DNA of 64,000 bases from Nostoc sp. CHAB 5824 (GTDB taxonomy: Bacteria > Cyanobacteriota > Cyanobacteriia > Cyanobacteriales > Nostocaceae), in assembly GCF_020829665.1 (NCBI RefSeq), contig NZ_JAIVFT010000001.1, positions 434,001-498,000 of the forward strand, in the 5' to 3' direction. Of the stretch, positions 28,476-36,840 are shown piece by piece (the first letter of the stretch is position 1; every line of letters begins with the position of its first letter). The notes below the pieces were generated by a model. It searched no databases and was not told the DNA's origin. It worked only from the letters and a program-made list of their open reading frames with translations. The position numbers were made by a program, and so were the translations under genes.

Positions 28476-29456
28476 ATGAACAATTGGCCATTAATTACTG
28501 TAGTTATCCCGACTTATGGTCGAGAGGAAGCGCTACGCGATAGCATTGTAGATGTCCTGAAACAAGACTATCCAAATTTTGAAGTATTAGTGGTAGACCA
28601 AACCCCAAAACACCAACCGGAAATTCAAGCCTATCTAGAAGAGATGGCGGGGGCAGGTAAAATTAAATGGTTGCGCTTAGATTGGGCGAGTTTGCCAGGG
28701 GCGCGAAATTATGCTGTACGGCGGTCTTCTGGTGAAATAATATTATTTATTGATGATGATGTTCAGCTAACCCCAGACTTGTTAGCAGCCCATGCGAAAA
28801 ATTATTTGCAAAATCCAGAAGTGGGGGCTGTCGCCGGACGGGTATTTGACAGAATGAAATTGGGTGATTCTGGAGGAGATTTAGAAATTGAATATCTGCC
28901 TCCCCAAGCTATGGATCCAGGAATTGCTTGGTATCATATTGATTTGGTACATACTATCAAACCCCAGCAAGTACTGACAGCCAGGGGTTGTAACATGTCA
29001 TTTCGCCGCGAAATTTTTACTAAGTACGGGCTAAGGTTTGATGAGAGGTTTCGCGGTAGTGCAGTGCGCGAAGAGTCAGATTTTTGTTTGCGGGTACGAG
29101 AGACGGGGTATAAGATTTGGTACGACCCAGAAGCCCATTTAGTGCATTTAGGCGAAGAAACAGGGGGTTGTCATGATATTAGTATGCGATCGCTAAAATA
29201 TCAACTTACCTTTTATCACAACCATTTCCTACTAGGGCTGAAAAACCTGAGTGCGACTCAAGCTTTGCGCCTATACGCCCGTTTATTTGATTGTCACGTT
29301 CTCGGACGCCCACCTTGTAACAAAAGTGGTTCCCCCATCAAAATTGCCACTCGCGCTATTTTCTATGCTTTGGGTTTTTTCAAAGCCTTGGGTACTGTCA
29401 TTCAATCACTATGGAACGATGGTCAAATTTATAGCCGATTGGATAAACAAATTTAG
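28476..29456 (+). CDS. hpsN: GT2 glycosyltransferase (HpsN)
   Basis: A 326-residue GT-A family 2 enzyme: VVIPTYGREEALRDSI at the N-terminus, VLVVDQTPK, the metal-binding FIDDDVQ (around 90), ARGCNMSFRRE, and EESDFCLRVRETGY as the catalytic-base region. C-terminal amphipathic or membrane-associating segment (ATRAIFYALGFFKALG). It follows the GT4-like gene by 137 bases. Position and class fit HpsN. Donor sugar unknown. Confidence 0.75.
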   Translation: MNNWPLITVVIPTYGREEALRDSIVDVLKQDYPNFEVLVVDQTPKHQPEIQAYLEEMAGAGKIKWLRLDWASLPGARNYAVRRSSGEIILFIDDDVQLTPDLLAAHAKNYLQNPEVGAVAGRVFDRMKLGDSGGDLEIEYLPPQAMDPGIAWYHIDLVHTIKPQQVLTARGCNMSFRREIFTKYGLRFDERFRGSAVREESDFCLRVRETGYKIWYDPEAHLVHLGEETGGCHDISMRSLKYQLTFYHNHFLLGLKNLSATQALRLYARLFDCHVLGRPPCNKSGSPIKIATRAIFYALGFFKALGTVIQSLWNDGQIYSRLDKQI

Positions 29457-29501
29457 GTATTAGTCATTAGTCATTAGTGAATAACAAAGAATAAATGAAA
29501 A

Positions 29502-30677
29502 ATGAGAATTTTAGTTGCTAGTCACACTTATATCGTAGACCTCAACTGTGAAAAATTACGCGCTTTATCTCAATTAGAACCTAATATTGAAGTGACAGTT
29601 GTAGTACCAAAGTGCTGGAAACCAGGCGGCGTGCAAAACAGAATTATTGAAACTGAATACCGTGATGAAGGGACATTTAGAATAGTTCCAGTCTCTAATT
29701 TTAGTCAAAATCATCAAGGACTTCTTACCTTTGGCGCTGATTTGATATCTTTATTAAAACAATTTCGTCCCCAAATCATCCAAGTTGAGCAAGGGTCTAG
29801 AGGGCTGGCTTATACTCAGATGATTGCTTTAAATCAGCTATTAGGACTCAAGGCAAAAAATGTATTTTTTACCTGGTGGAATTTACCATATCATCTGAAA
29901 TTACCAGTTGCTTTATTAGAAACATATAACCTCAATCACAGCCACGGTATTATTTCGGGCAATCAAGATGGATCAGAGATTTTGCGGCAACGGGGATATA
30001 AAGGGACAATTAAAGTTATGCCGCAACTGGGTGTAGATGAAAGTTTATTTACTCCCAAATCCCAACCAGAACTAGCAGCTAAGTTGGGCATTGAAAAAAA
30101 AGATTTTGTGGTAGGTTTCGTAGGGCGATTTGTGCAAGAAAAGGGTTTGTTAACGCTTTTGCAAGCCTTAATTGTCTTGAAAAATAAACCTTGGAAATTA
30201 TTGCTGTTGGGACGGGGAGAATTGCAAACTGAATTAATCAAAATTGCGGCAGAAAACAATATTAAAGAACGATTAATTTTGATAGAAAGTGTTCCCCATG
30301 ACGAAGTTGCAAACTATATCAATTTAATGAGTACTTTAGTACTACCTTCAGAAACAACTTACAAATTTAAAACTTTAACTTCTGTAGGCTGGAAAGAACA
30401 ATTTGGTCATGTGTTAATTGAGGCAATGGCTTGCCAAGTTCCTGTGATTGGTTCTGATTCCGGTGAAATTCCCTATGTAATTGGCGATGCTGGTTTAGTA
30501 TTTCCTGAAGGTGATGCTCAAGCCCTTGCTAATTGCTTAGTTCAATTAATCGATAAACCAGATTTTGCTGATACTCTGGGTGACAAAGGTTATCAAAAAG
30601 CAATGATTAAATATACAAATAAAGCTTTGGCTAAACAGCAATTAGAGTTTTATCAAGATTTAATTATTAGTCATTAG
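29502..30677 (+). CDS. hpsO: GT4 glycosyltransferase (HpsO)
   Basis: A 391-residue GT-B enzyme. The N-domain begins MRILVASHTYIVD; the C-domain shows VGFVGRFVQEKGLLTLL, the ExxxxxxGHVLIEAMACQVPVIGSDSGEIP pattern (EX7E motif) and GDAGLVFPEGD. These are hallmarks of retaining family 4 transferases. The upstream gap of 45 bases contains TAGTCATTAG repeats. Position and class fit HpsO. Confidence 0.75.
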   Translation: MRILVASHTYIVDLNCEKLRALSQLEPNIEVTVVVPKCWKPGGVQNRIIETEYRDEGTFRIVPVSNFSQNHQGLLTFGADLISLLKQFRPQIIQVEQGSRGLAYTQMIALNQLLGLKAKNVFFTWWNLPYHLKLPVALLETYNLNHSHGIISGNQDGSEILRQRGYKGTIKVMPQLGVDESLFTPKSQPELAAKLGIEKKDFVVGFVGRFVQEKGLLTLLQALIVLKNKPWKLLLLGRGELQTELIKIAAENNIKERLILIESVPHDEVANYINLMSTLVLPSETTYKFKTLTSVGWKEQFGHVLIEAMACQVPVIGSDSGEIPYVIGDAGLVFPEGDAQALANCLVQLIDKPDFADTLGDKGYQKAMIKYTNKALAKQQLEFYQDLIISH

Positions 30678-30726
30678 TCATTAGGAAATAACAAAGGATA
30701 AAGGACAAATGACAAATGACAAAAAA

Positions 30727-31905
30727 ATGAAAATATTACAAATTGTCCCCTCAATTTCTCTGATTTACGGCGGCCCCAGTCAAATGGTACTAGGGCTAAC
30801 TCCAGCTTTGGTAAAAGAGGGAGCGGAAGTTACAATTCTCACAACTGATAGTAATGGTGATAATGGTCAAACACCTCTGGATATTCCCTTAAATCACCCA
30901 ATTAAACAAGATGGCTATGAAATAATTTACTTTCGTTGCGCCCCATTTCGTCGCTACAAATTTTCCTTAGATTTATTAAACTGGCTAAAACGTCACGCTC
31001 ACGAGTTTGACATAGCACATATTCATGCTCTATTCTCTCCCATAAGTAGCGCTGCTGCTATTGTGTGTCGTCAGCAAAGAATACCTTATATTTTTCGCCC
31101 TTTAGGTACTCTCGATCCGGCTGATTTACGGAAGAAAAAACAATTAAAACAGCTTTATGTTGCAATTATAGAACGTCAAAATTTAGCTGGTGCGGCGGCA
31201 ATTCATTTTACCAGCGATCAAGAAGCTAAAATATCAGAAAGATTTGGTGTATCTACGCCCGATTTGGTGATTCCCTTGGGTGTTATTCCCCCTCAATCCC
31301 CTCTTAAAAATGCATGTAGTCAGTTAGAAATACCAAAGGATGTGCCTTTATTATTGTTTCTGTCACGAATTGACCCAAAAAAAGGGTTGAATTTGTTGAT
31401 TCCAGCGCTAGAGAAGCTCTTAGCGGTTGGTTATAAGTTTCATTTTGTATTAGCTGGTACAAATCCCCAAGATCCAGATTATGAACAAAAGATAATATCT
31501 AAAATTCAAAATTCACCACTGCGATCGCATACTACAATTACTGGCTTTGTTACTGGCGAATTAAAAGTTAGTTTACTACAAACTGCTGATTTATTTGTTT
31601 TACCTTCCTACTACGAAAATTTTGGAATTGCTGTAGCTGAAGCGATGGCAGCAGGTATACCCGTAGTCATTTCCGATCAAGTACATATTTGTCAACAGAT
31701 ACGTGATAGTCAGTCGGGTTGGGTGGGTGCAACAGATGTGCAAGCACTGTTAGAGTTACTGCAAGAAGCTTTGCAAAATCCCGCAGAACGCCAAAGACGA
31801 GGATTAAACGCCCAAAAATATGCGTTAGAAAATTTTAGCTGGGATGCCATCGCCAAGCAAACAATCCAAGCCTACCAAAAAATTCTGGCAAACAAATTAA
31901 TTTAA
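30727..31905 (+). CDS. hpsP: GT4 glycosyltransferase (HpsP)
   Basis: A 392-residue GT-B enzyme: MKILQIVPSISLIYGGPSQ glycine loop, LFLSRIDPKKGLNLLIPALE, and the donor-site LPSYYENFGIAVAEAMAAGIP (EX7E-type). A longer start at 30709 would add MTNDKK, but those codons are made of the GACAAATGACAA intergenic repeat, so the ATG at 30727 is preferred. Last gene of the cluster, converging with a membrane protein gene by a 4-base overlap. Fits HpsP. Confidence 0.75.
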   Translation: MKILQIVPSISLIYGGPSQMVLGLTPALVKEGAEVTILTTDSNGDNGQTPLDIPLNHPIKQDGYEIIYFRCAPFRRYKFSLDLLNWLKRHAHEFDIAHIHALFSPISSAAAIVCRQQRIPYIFRPLGTLDPADLRKKKQLKQLYVAIIERQNLAGAAAIHFTSDQEAKISERFGVSTPDLVIPLGVIPPQSPLKNACSQLEIPKDVPLLLFLSRIDPKKGLNLLIPALEKLLAVGYKFHFVLAGTNPQDPDYEQKIISKIQNSPLRSHTTITGFVTGELKVSLLQTADLFVLPSYYENFGIAVAEAMAAGIPVVISDQVHICQQIRDSQSGWVGATDVQALLELLQEALQNPAERQRRGLNAQKYALENFSWDAIAKQTIQAYQKILANKLI

Positions 31906-32615
31906 CCCAACGCAGACAACAGCAGTTTTTGCCAAATAGGTGCTAGAACCGCTTTGACAACGATATCCGCAATCACAAAACCAATCCCAATTAACATATA
32001 AGTTTTCGGAAAGGGAGATTTAGGAACTTCGCCTCTGATGCGAGTTACTAGATTTAATCCTAATGCAGCTAAAGCTACACCAGTTGCAATAAACCCGATT
32101 ATCCGCAGAATAGACCAAGGATACCACCCTAAAATAGCTGCTAGCCAGGGTTTAGCACTAACTTTCACTAATTCTGCAACGTAAAAATTCATGTAATTCA
32201 GCATCCAAGTGCCAAATATTAACGCCATGCTACTAATAGTTACAATGCAGAGAATACAAAAAATCCCGTAGTGCAATAAATGGTCTGGTAAAAATAAATT
32301 GAGTGAACCTTCCATACCTTCTCCCGTGCGAATCCAGTGCAACATCTCTGTAGTGTATGACTGTCCACGGAGGATGACTTTTGCTGCTGTTTGTGGTGCG
32401 ATGGTTGTTGCTACAATTACAGCAATACTCTGTAAAACTCCCCACAATAACATCCACCAAAAAGCACTTTTATATTGTTGACGACGCACTTGTAAAAAGA
32501 AAATGGGATAGGGGACAGCAGCACCTAAAATCGGCATCAACCAGGGAACTCCAAAAACAAAACTCGCAGTTGTGCTGAAGATAACACCAATAACTAAAAA
32601 AATTAATATCATCAT
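31902..32615 (-). CDS. Multispanning membrane protein, function unknown
   Basis: A 237-residue protein with about six hydrophobic helices, a Pro/Gly-rich first helix (FGVPWLMPILGAAVPYPIFF) and few charged residues. I cannot place it in a named family; the layout recalls Yip1-type membrane proteins. It converges on and overlaps the end of hpsP by four bases. Confidence 0.7.
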   Translation of the reverse strand: MMILIFLVIGVIFSTTASFVFGVPWLMPILGAAVPYPIFFLQVRRQQYKSAFWWMLLWGVLQSIAVIVATTIAPQTAAKVILRGQSYTTEMLHWIRTGEGMEGSLNLFLPDHLLHYGIFCILCIVTISSMALIFGTWMLNYMNFYVAELVKVSAKPWLAAILGWYPWSILRIIGFIATGVALAALGLNLVTRIRGEVPKSPFPKTYMLIGIGFVIADIVVKAVLAPIWQKLLLSALG

Positions 32616-33051
32616 AAGTAATTCAAAATTAAAAAGTAATAAACATATTTCTAGTCTTTATTCTCACTATTTGCTTTATAAAAATTCAATTTGGAATAGG
32701 TTTTAAACTTCTGACAATATTGCGTCTATGCGAAGAAAGTTTCTCGTAATTCTGCAATAATGTGGAAATGTTGCAACTTAATAAGTTTAGACGTGCAATG
32801 GCTTGTAGTCAGCTATCGCCCTGATACTTGCAATTCTCTATATAAAGAAAAACCTGTAAGTAAAACATAATAATTTAAATCATATATGTGTACTTTAGTC
32901 AATAGCTTTTATCTCTCTCTCGTCCCTTATCCGAGAGTACTGACAACCTAAAATTTTGTTTCAAACAGCTAAAGTCCGATTGGGAAATCGGGGTTTTATG
33001 TCATGATGGGATACTAGAATATATATGCCTTTTAACTACAGGGAATCTCTC
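32616..33051. other. Intergenic region between divergent genes
   Basis: About 435 bases carrying the promoters of the membrane protein and the peroxiredoxin. A small hairpin (GTCCGATT/AATCGGGG-like, around 32970-32993) is visible. No gene. Confidence 0.4.
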
Positions 33052-33690
33052 ATGGCTCTCCGTCTAGGTGACACAGTACCCAACTTTACGCAAGCTTCAA
33101 CACACGGCGACATCGATTTTTACCAATGGGCAGGTGACAGCTGGGTTGTGCTGTTCTCTCACCCTGCTGATTTTACACCTGTTTGTACAACAGAACTCGG
33201 CACAGTTGCCAAGCTAAAACCAGAATTTGACAAGCGCAATGTCAAAGCGATCGCACTCAGCGTTGATGACGTAGAATCTCACAAAGGCTGGGTGGGAGAC
33301 ATTGAAGAAACTCAAAGCACCACTCTCAACTACCCAATTTTGGCGGATGCGGATCGTAAGGTTTCTGAGCTTTACGACATGATCCACCCCAATGCTAATG
33401 CGGCTGTGACAGTGCGATCGGTTTTCGTGATTGACCCCAATAAAAAACTCCGCCTGAGTTTCACCTATCCTCCCAGCACGGGACGCAACTTTGATGAACT
33501 TTTGCGGGTAATTGATTCTCTGCAATTGACTGATAATTACAGCGTGGCGACACCAGCTGACTGGAAAGATGGAGAGGATGTTGTAATTGTCCCCTCACTG
33601 AAAGATCCAGAAGTACTCAAAGAGAAATTCCCCAAAGGCTATGAGGAAATCAAACCCTATCTGCGGATGACTCCTCAGCCTAATAAGTAA
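33052..33690 (+). CDS. 1-Cys peroxiredoxin (Prx6 type)
   Basis: A 212-residue peroxidase that reduces H2O2 and organic hydroperoxides. The peroxidatic Cys45 lies in HPADFTPVCTTELG. It is the only cysteine, and the long C-terminal arm (NYSVATPADWKDGEDVVIVP to the end) is typical of the 1-Cys/Prx6 group. The ATG at 33052 has GGGA eight bases upstream and gives the standard MALRLGD start; a TTG/ATG extension at 33025 is not needed. Confidence 0.94.
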   Translation: MALRLGDTVPNFTQASTHGDIDFYQWAGDSWVVLFSHPADFTPVCTTELGTVAKLKPEFDKRNVKAIALSVDDVESHKGWVGDIEETQSTTLNYPILADADRKVSELYDMIHPNANAAVTVRSVFVIDPNKKLRLSFTYPPSTGRNFDELLRVIDSLQLTDNYSVATPADWKDGEDVVIVPSLKDPEVLKEKFPKGYEEIKPYLRMTPQPNK

Positions 33691-33716
33691 ATCTGAAAAT
33701 GATTTCGGATAAAAAG

Positions 33717-33752
33717 CAAAGGCGCAAAGATATAACTTTGCGTCTTTGTTTC
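33717..33752 (+). terminator. Terminator after peroxiredoxin
   Basis: A 13-bp stem (33717-33729 with 33736-33748, one G-U) around loop ATATAA, then TTTCTTTG. It lies 27 bases past the stop. Confidence 0.75.
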
Positions 33753-33806
33753 TTTGCGTGAGAATATAGTTAGTCGGCTAGGCATCCGAACCTAGAGGAA
33801 ATCCCT

Positions 33807-34391
33807 ATGTTCTCATCTCCTTTGGTTTTGCAAATTCCGTCATCAATGCAAATGACAGACGAACAATTTTTTGAGTTCTGTCAGGTGAATCGTGACTTAC
33901 GCATTGAGCGGAATAAATTCGGAGAATTGGTAATTATGCCTCCTACTGGTTCAGAGACAGGAAACCGAGCAGGTAATATATCAGGACAGCTATGGGTGTG
34001 GTCAGAAGAAGATGGTACAGGTATAACTTTTAGCTCTAGTACCGAATTTAAGCTATCAACAGGTGCAGAACGCTCTCCAGATGCTTCCTGGATTAAACTA
34101 GAACGGTGGAATTCTCTATCTCCAGAACAACAGCGAAAGTTTGCTCCCATTTGTCCAGATTTTGTAGTCGAACTCAAATCTCCCAGCGACAACCTTCAGA
34201 CTTTGAAGGAAAAAATGGAAGAATATATGAATGAACCAGGAATACAGTTAGGCTGGTTGATTGACCGTAAGCAGCGTAAAGTTTATATTTATCGTCCTGG
34301 ATTGCCAGAGGAATGTTTGGATAATCCTGCTAGTGTAAGCGGCGAGTCGGTATTGCCTGGGTTTATTTTGAATATGAGTAAAGTTTGGTAA
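33807..34391 (+). CDS. Uma2 family restriction-endonuclease-fold protein (DUF820)
   Basis: A 194-residue Uma2 protein: MTDEQFFEFCQVNRDLRIE N-terminus, ELVIMPPTG, the catalytic-type SPDASWIK, and CPDFVVELKSPSDN with the E-x-K of a PD-(D/E)xK nuclease. LGWLIDRKQRKVYIYRPG follows. All core residues appear intact, unlike many degraded copies. It converges on the kinase gene, leaving seven bases between stops. Confidence 0.9.
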   Translation: MFSSPLVLQIPSSMQMTDEQFFEFCQVNRDLRIERNKFGELVIMPPTGSETGNRAGNISGQLWVWSEEDGTGITFSSSTEFKLSTGAERSPDASWIKLERWNSLSPEQQRKFAPICPDFVVELKSPSDNLQTLKEKMEEYMNEPGIQLGWLIDRKQRKVYIYRPGLPEECLDNPASVSGESVLPGFILNMSKVW

Positions 34392-34398
34392 GAAAATT

Positions 34399-35793
34399 TT
34401 ACTTAAATTTAGATTTAGGCTGGCGACGATATAGCAATTTAAATTGGAAAATTGGTGTGACATCTAAAGGTAATTGAATAGTAAAAGTGCTACCTTTACC
34501 TAATTGGCTCTGCACATTTAAACTACCTTGGTGTGACTGAATAATTGCCTGAGCGATCGCTAACCCTAATCCAGAACCGCCAGTTTTACGAGAGCGATCG
34601 CTATGCACTCGGTAAAAGCGATCAAAAATCCGAGTCAGTTCCTGGTGAGAAATACCAATACCTGTATCTTGAACCTGAATCACAGCATAACTTTCACTGC
34701 GATCTAAGAGAACAATCACCTTTCCCAATTGTGGCGTGTATTGAATTGCATTAATAATTAAATTAGAAACCAGACGATAAAGTTGCTCAGAATCACCTAC
34801 GATATTTAGAGGTTGCTCGACTCTTATTGCAGATGTCAGTGTTACTTTGGCAGAAAATGCGATCGCTGCAAATTCCTCTATTAAGTCATTGACAATATCA
34901 TTTAAGCAACATTCATGTCGTAATGGCAGAGGTTGCCGATCTAGGCGAGCCAAGAGCAGCAAATCAACAACTAAAGAAGTAAGTCGATGATTCTGACGGT
35001 TTATAGTTTGTAGAATGTCCCGTGCTTCGATTTCATCTAGTTTCGGCATTAACAATGCTGATTCCACCGTTGCTTGTGTTGCAGCTAAAGGTGTTCGCAA
35101 TTCATGTGCTACATCTGCTGTAAATTGTTGGATTTGTCTATAAGATTGATAAATAGGTTGCATCGCCAATCCTGCTAACCACCAGCTAGCAACACTAACC
35201 ACAGCCATCGTTGTAGGCAATCCCACAGCTAAAATTAATTTCACAGCATCCAGATAACTATTAAAATCTTCCAGACTTCGCCCCACTTGGATGTATCCCC
35301 AATCACGATTGTCTTGAGTGTGTAGTACAAAAGAAATTTGATAATATGGGTTGCCTTTGCTGTCTTTGAGAGTTTGCCAAAGTTCCTTGTTAAAGACTAG
35401 AGAAAGTCCCTCTGGATGAGAACCTGCGATCGCAATCAAGCGTCCTGAATTATCAAAAAAACGTACATAGTAGTAACCTTGATGGATGGCGCTGAGAATA
35501 TGCCTTTTAGAACTTGACTGCTGTTGAATGCAGCTTTCCCCAATTACACAAATATTTGGTAAAAGCTGCTTTACAACTGGTTCAATGCGTCCGGGTTGCT
35601 TTAGTTTCAGTTCGATACTGTCGTGTATCGTTCCCGCGACAGATTCCAGTTCTCGGTCTAATGTTACCCAATGAGCATGGGATACGGCTTTGTTTACGCC
35701 GAATCCGCATAGGCTTAAAATCACAGCCATGACAAGCGCATACCACAGTGCCAAGCGTACCCGCGTTAGGTTAAAAAGTTTATTTTGATTCAT
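34399..35793 (-). CDS. Two-component sensor histidine kinase, RppB-like
   Basis: A 464-residue kinase with two membrane helices (about 15-36 and 185-208) flanking a periplasmic sensor domain of roughly 150 residues. The HisKA box is FTADVAHELRTPLA with His230; the N box is NLIINAIQYTP; G1 is VQDTGIGIS and G2 GGSGLGLAIAQ. In other cyanobacteria RppB-like kinases sit directly after their RppA-like regulator. Here the likely partner (38485-39195) is on the same strand but 2.7 kb upstream, separated by an opposite-strand retron/toxin-antitoxin island. It probably senses metal or redox state, given the efflux genes beyond. Confidence 0.88.
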   Translation of the reverse strand: MNQNKLFNLTRVRLALWYALVMAVILSLCGFGVNKAVSHAHWVTLDRELESVAGTIHDSIELKLKQPGRIEPVVKQLLPNICVIGESCIQQQSSSKRHILSAIHQGYYYVRFFDNSGRLIAIAGSHPEGLSLVFNKELWQTLKDSKGNPYYQISFVLHTQDNRDWGYIQVGRSLEDFNSYLDAVKLILAVGLPTTMAVVSVASWWLAGLAMQPIYQSYRQIQQFTADVAHELRTPLAATQATVESALLMPKLDEIEARDILQTINRQNHRLTSLVVDLLLLARLDRQPLPLRHECCLNDIVNDLIEEFAAIAFSAKVTLTSAIRVEQPLNIVGDSEQLYRLVSNLIINAIQYTPQLGKVIVLLDRSESYAVIQVQDTGIGISHQELTRIFDRFYRVHSDRSRKTGGSGLGLAIAQAIIQSHQGSLNVQSQLGKGSTFTIQLPLDVTPIFQFKLLYRRQPKSKFK

Positions 35794-35902
35794 GACAAAA
35801 CATCATTGGCAGCCGCTTGAACTTGTAGAAGAAAACGTTTAGTTAAGTAGGATTATCCTGTCAGTATCCTAGTGCGATCGCCAAGCGCATCATAATTCTT
35901 CA

Positions 35903-35950
35903 AATTTAGTTCGCTATTAGCGAACTAAATTCTAATAAATCTGCTATACT
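35903..35950 (+). promoter_or_regulatory. Palindrome plus extended -10 upstream of retron locus
   Basis: A perfect 12-bp inverted repeat, AATTTAGTTCGC (35903-35914) and GCGAACTAAATT (35920-35931), precedes TGCTATACT (35942-35950), a good extended -10 box. The right arm overlaps where a -35 would be, so a bound dimer would block the promoter. The XRE protein of the locus is a candidate ligand. Alternatively the core TTCGCTATTAGC is shared with the intergenic hairpin repeat at 21043-21054, so it may be a repeat fragment. Confidence 0.5.
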
Positions 35951-35956
35951 GTGTTC

Positions 35957-36290
35957 AGTCAGGTTAAAGGAGACAGTTGCCACTTACTGGATCATTCTGT
36001 GATCCGAGGAAGATGCTTTATCATTTTCTACCGTGTTTCCTGGGAAAAAAACAGTGAAAAATACCTTAGAAAACATACGAGAACACGAACAATTGTAAGT
36101 ATCTTATGTGAGTCTACATTATGTGACAACTAAGGAATTACCACTGCTATAACCCAGCACACAACCGCAGCCTAAGCAATTTAGCTGTGGCAAGTATAGG
36201 GGAGGATTAAAACTGCCGTTCTCCGGGTTTGTTTGTGGCAACACTTATTCACGTCACTGTGAGTAAGTGCAAACACCCTATTACAAGGAG
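35957..36290 (+). ncRNA. Candidate retron msr-msd non-coding RNA region
   Basis: About 330 bases without convincing coding frames between a promoter and the small ORF, upstream of a retron reverse transcriptase. Candidate structures: GTTGC-CACTTACT (35976-35988) pairs with AGTAAGTG-CAA (36262-36272), like the a1/a2 repeats; hairpin GGATCA/TGATCC (35989-36005); a 10-bp bulged hairpin (36165-36190); and an 11-bp hairpin CACTTATTCAC/GTGAGTAAGTG (36242-36269). Boundaries and the branching G are not established. The assignment depends on context; no RNA-family search was done. Confidence 0.5.
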
Positions 36291-36299
36291 ATGTCTCCG

Positions 36300-36473
36300 A
36301 TGGAGAATCCAGAATCTGACAAACGGCAGAAGCAGTCTAAAAAGCGTAAACATAAGCAGTGGCTAAAATGGTTCTGCAAACCTCAAACGCCCCGTCTGCT
36401 AATTAAACTCGGTCTAGTCATCTTCAACTTATTGAAGTTATTAAAATGGCTAATTGAGCTTTTGCAGAACTAG
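36300..36473 (+). CDS. 57-residue basic, membrane-active-looking peptide of the retron locus
   Basis: The N-terminal half is strongly basic (MENPESDKRQKQSKKRKHKQ) and the C-terminal half is an aliphatic helix (residues about 32-56) with regularly spaced Lys, a layout shared by small toxic membrane peptides. The ATG at 36300 lies nine bases after AAGGAG; an ATG at 36291 abuts it and is unusable. GGAG-ATGT-CTCC (36287-36298) can sequester this ribosome site. The gene precedes the XRE gene by 58 bases. Function is inferred: candidate effector or toxin. No homologue recalled. Confidence 0.6.
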   Translation: MENPESDKRQKQSKKRKHKQWLKWFCKPQTPRLLIKLGLVIFNLLKLLKWLIELLQN

Positions 36474-36510
36474 ACTGCTCAATCTTCTATAGAACCCCTC
36501 TTAAAAAACC

Positions 36511-36530
36511 TCTAACCAAGGGAGGTTAGA
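36511..36530 (+). promoter_or_regulatory. Hairpin overlapping the ribosome site of the XRE gene
   Basis: TCTAACC (36511-36517) pairs perfectly with GGTTAGA (36524-36530). The Shine-Dalgarno GGGAGG (36520-36525) lies in the loop and stem, one base before the spacer to ATG 36532. This could modulate translation of the regulator. Confidence 0.5.
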
Positions 36531-36531
36531 C

Positions 36532-36840
36532 ATGCTAAGTGAAGCTCTAAGACTAATAAGAGTATTCCATGACCTAACACAGAAAGAGCTTGCAGAGAAA
36601 CTAGGCATATCCAAGTCATATCTCTCGGAAATTGAGTCAGGGAAAAAAACTCCAACATTTGATTTGCTGAACCGATACTCAGAGTTTTTTGATATACCAG
36701 CATCCTCAATCATGTTTTTTTCGGAAAGCTTAAACAAGGATATAAAAACAGAGAAATTAAGGACATTCGTATCTTCTAAGATTCTTGCCATTCTTAACTT
36801 CATTGCTGAAAGGTCTGGTCATTCTTATGCGGAAGAGTAA
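36532..36840 (+). CDS. XRE-family HTH regulator associated with the retron
   Basis: A 102-residue protein with an N-terminal Cro/C1-type helix-turn-helix: LSEALRLIRVFHDLTQKELA, KLGISKSYLSEIESGKKTP, and LLNRYSEFFDIPASSIMFFSE (about residues 3-64). The C-terminal helix (residues 70-95) may dimerise. It overlaps the reverse transcriptase gene by 14 bases, so the two are translationally coupled. An HTH partner is the defining accessory protein of one retron class (type VI in the published scheme, as I recall it). It may repress the palindrome-containing promoter at 35903-35950. Confidence 0.88.
   Translation: MLSEALRLIRVFHDLTQKELAEKLGISKSYLSEIESGKKTPTFDLLNRYSEFFDIPASSIMFFSESLNKDIKTEKLRTFVSSKILAILNFIAERSGHSYAEE

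Noticed and set aside
35951-36133. 60-codon open frame in the retron leader
   Set aside because: Poor start context and unlikely composition; the stretch is better explained as structured non-coding RNA.
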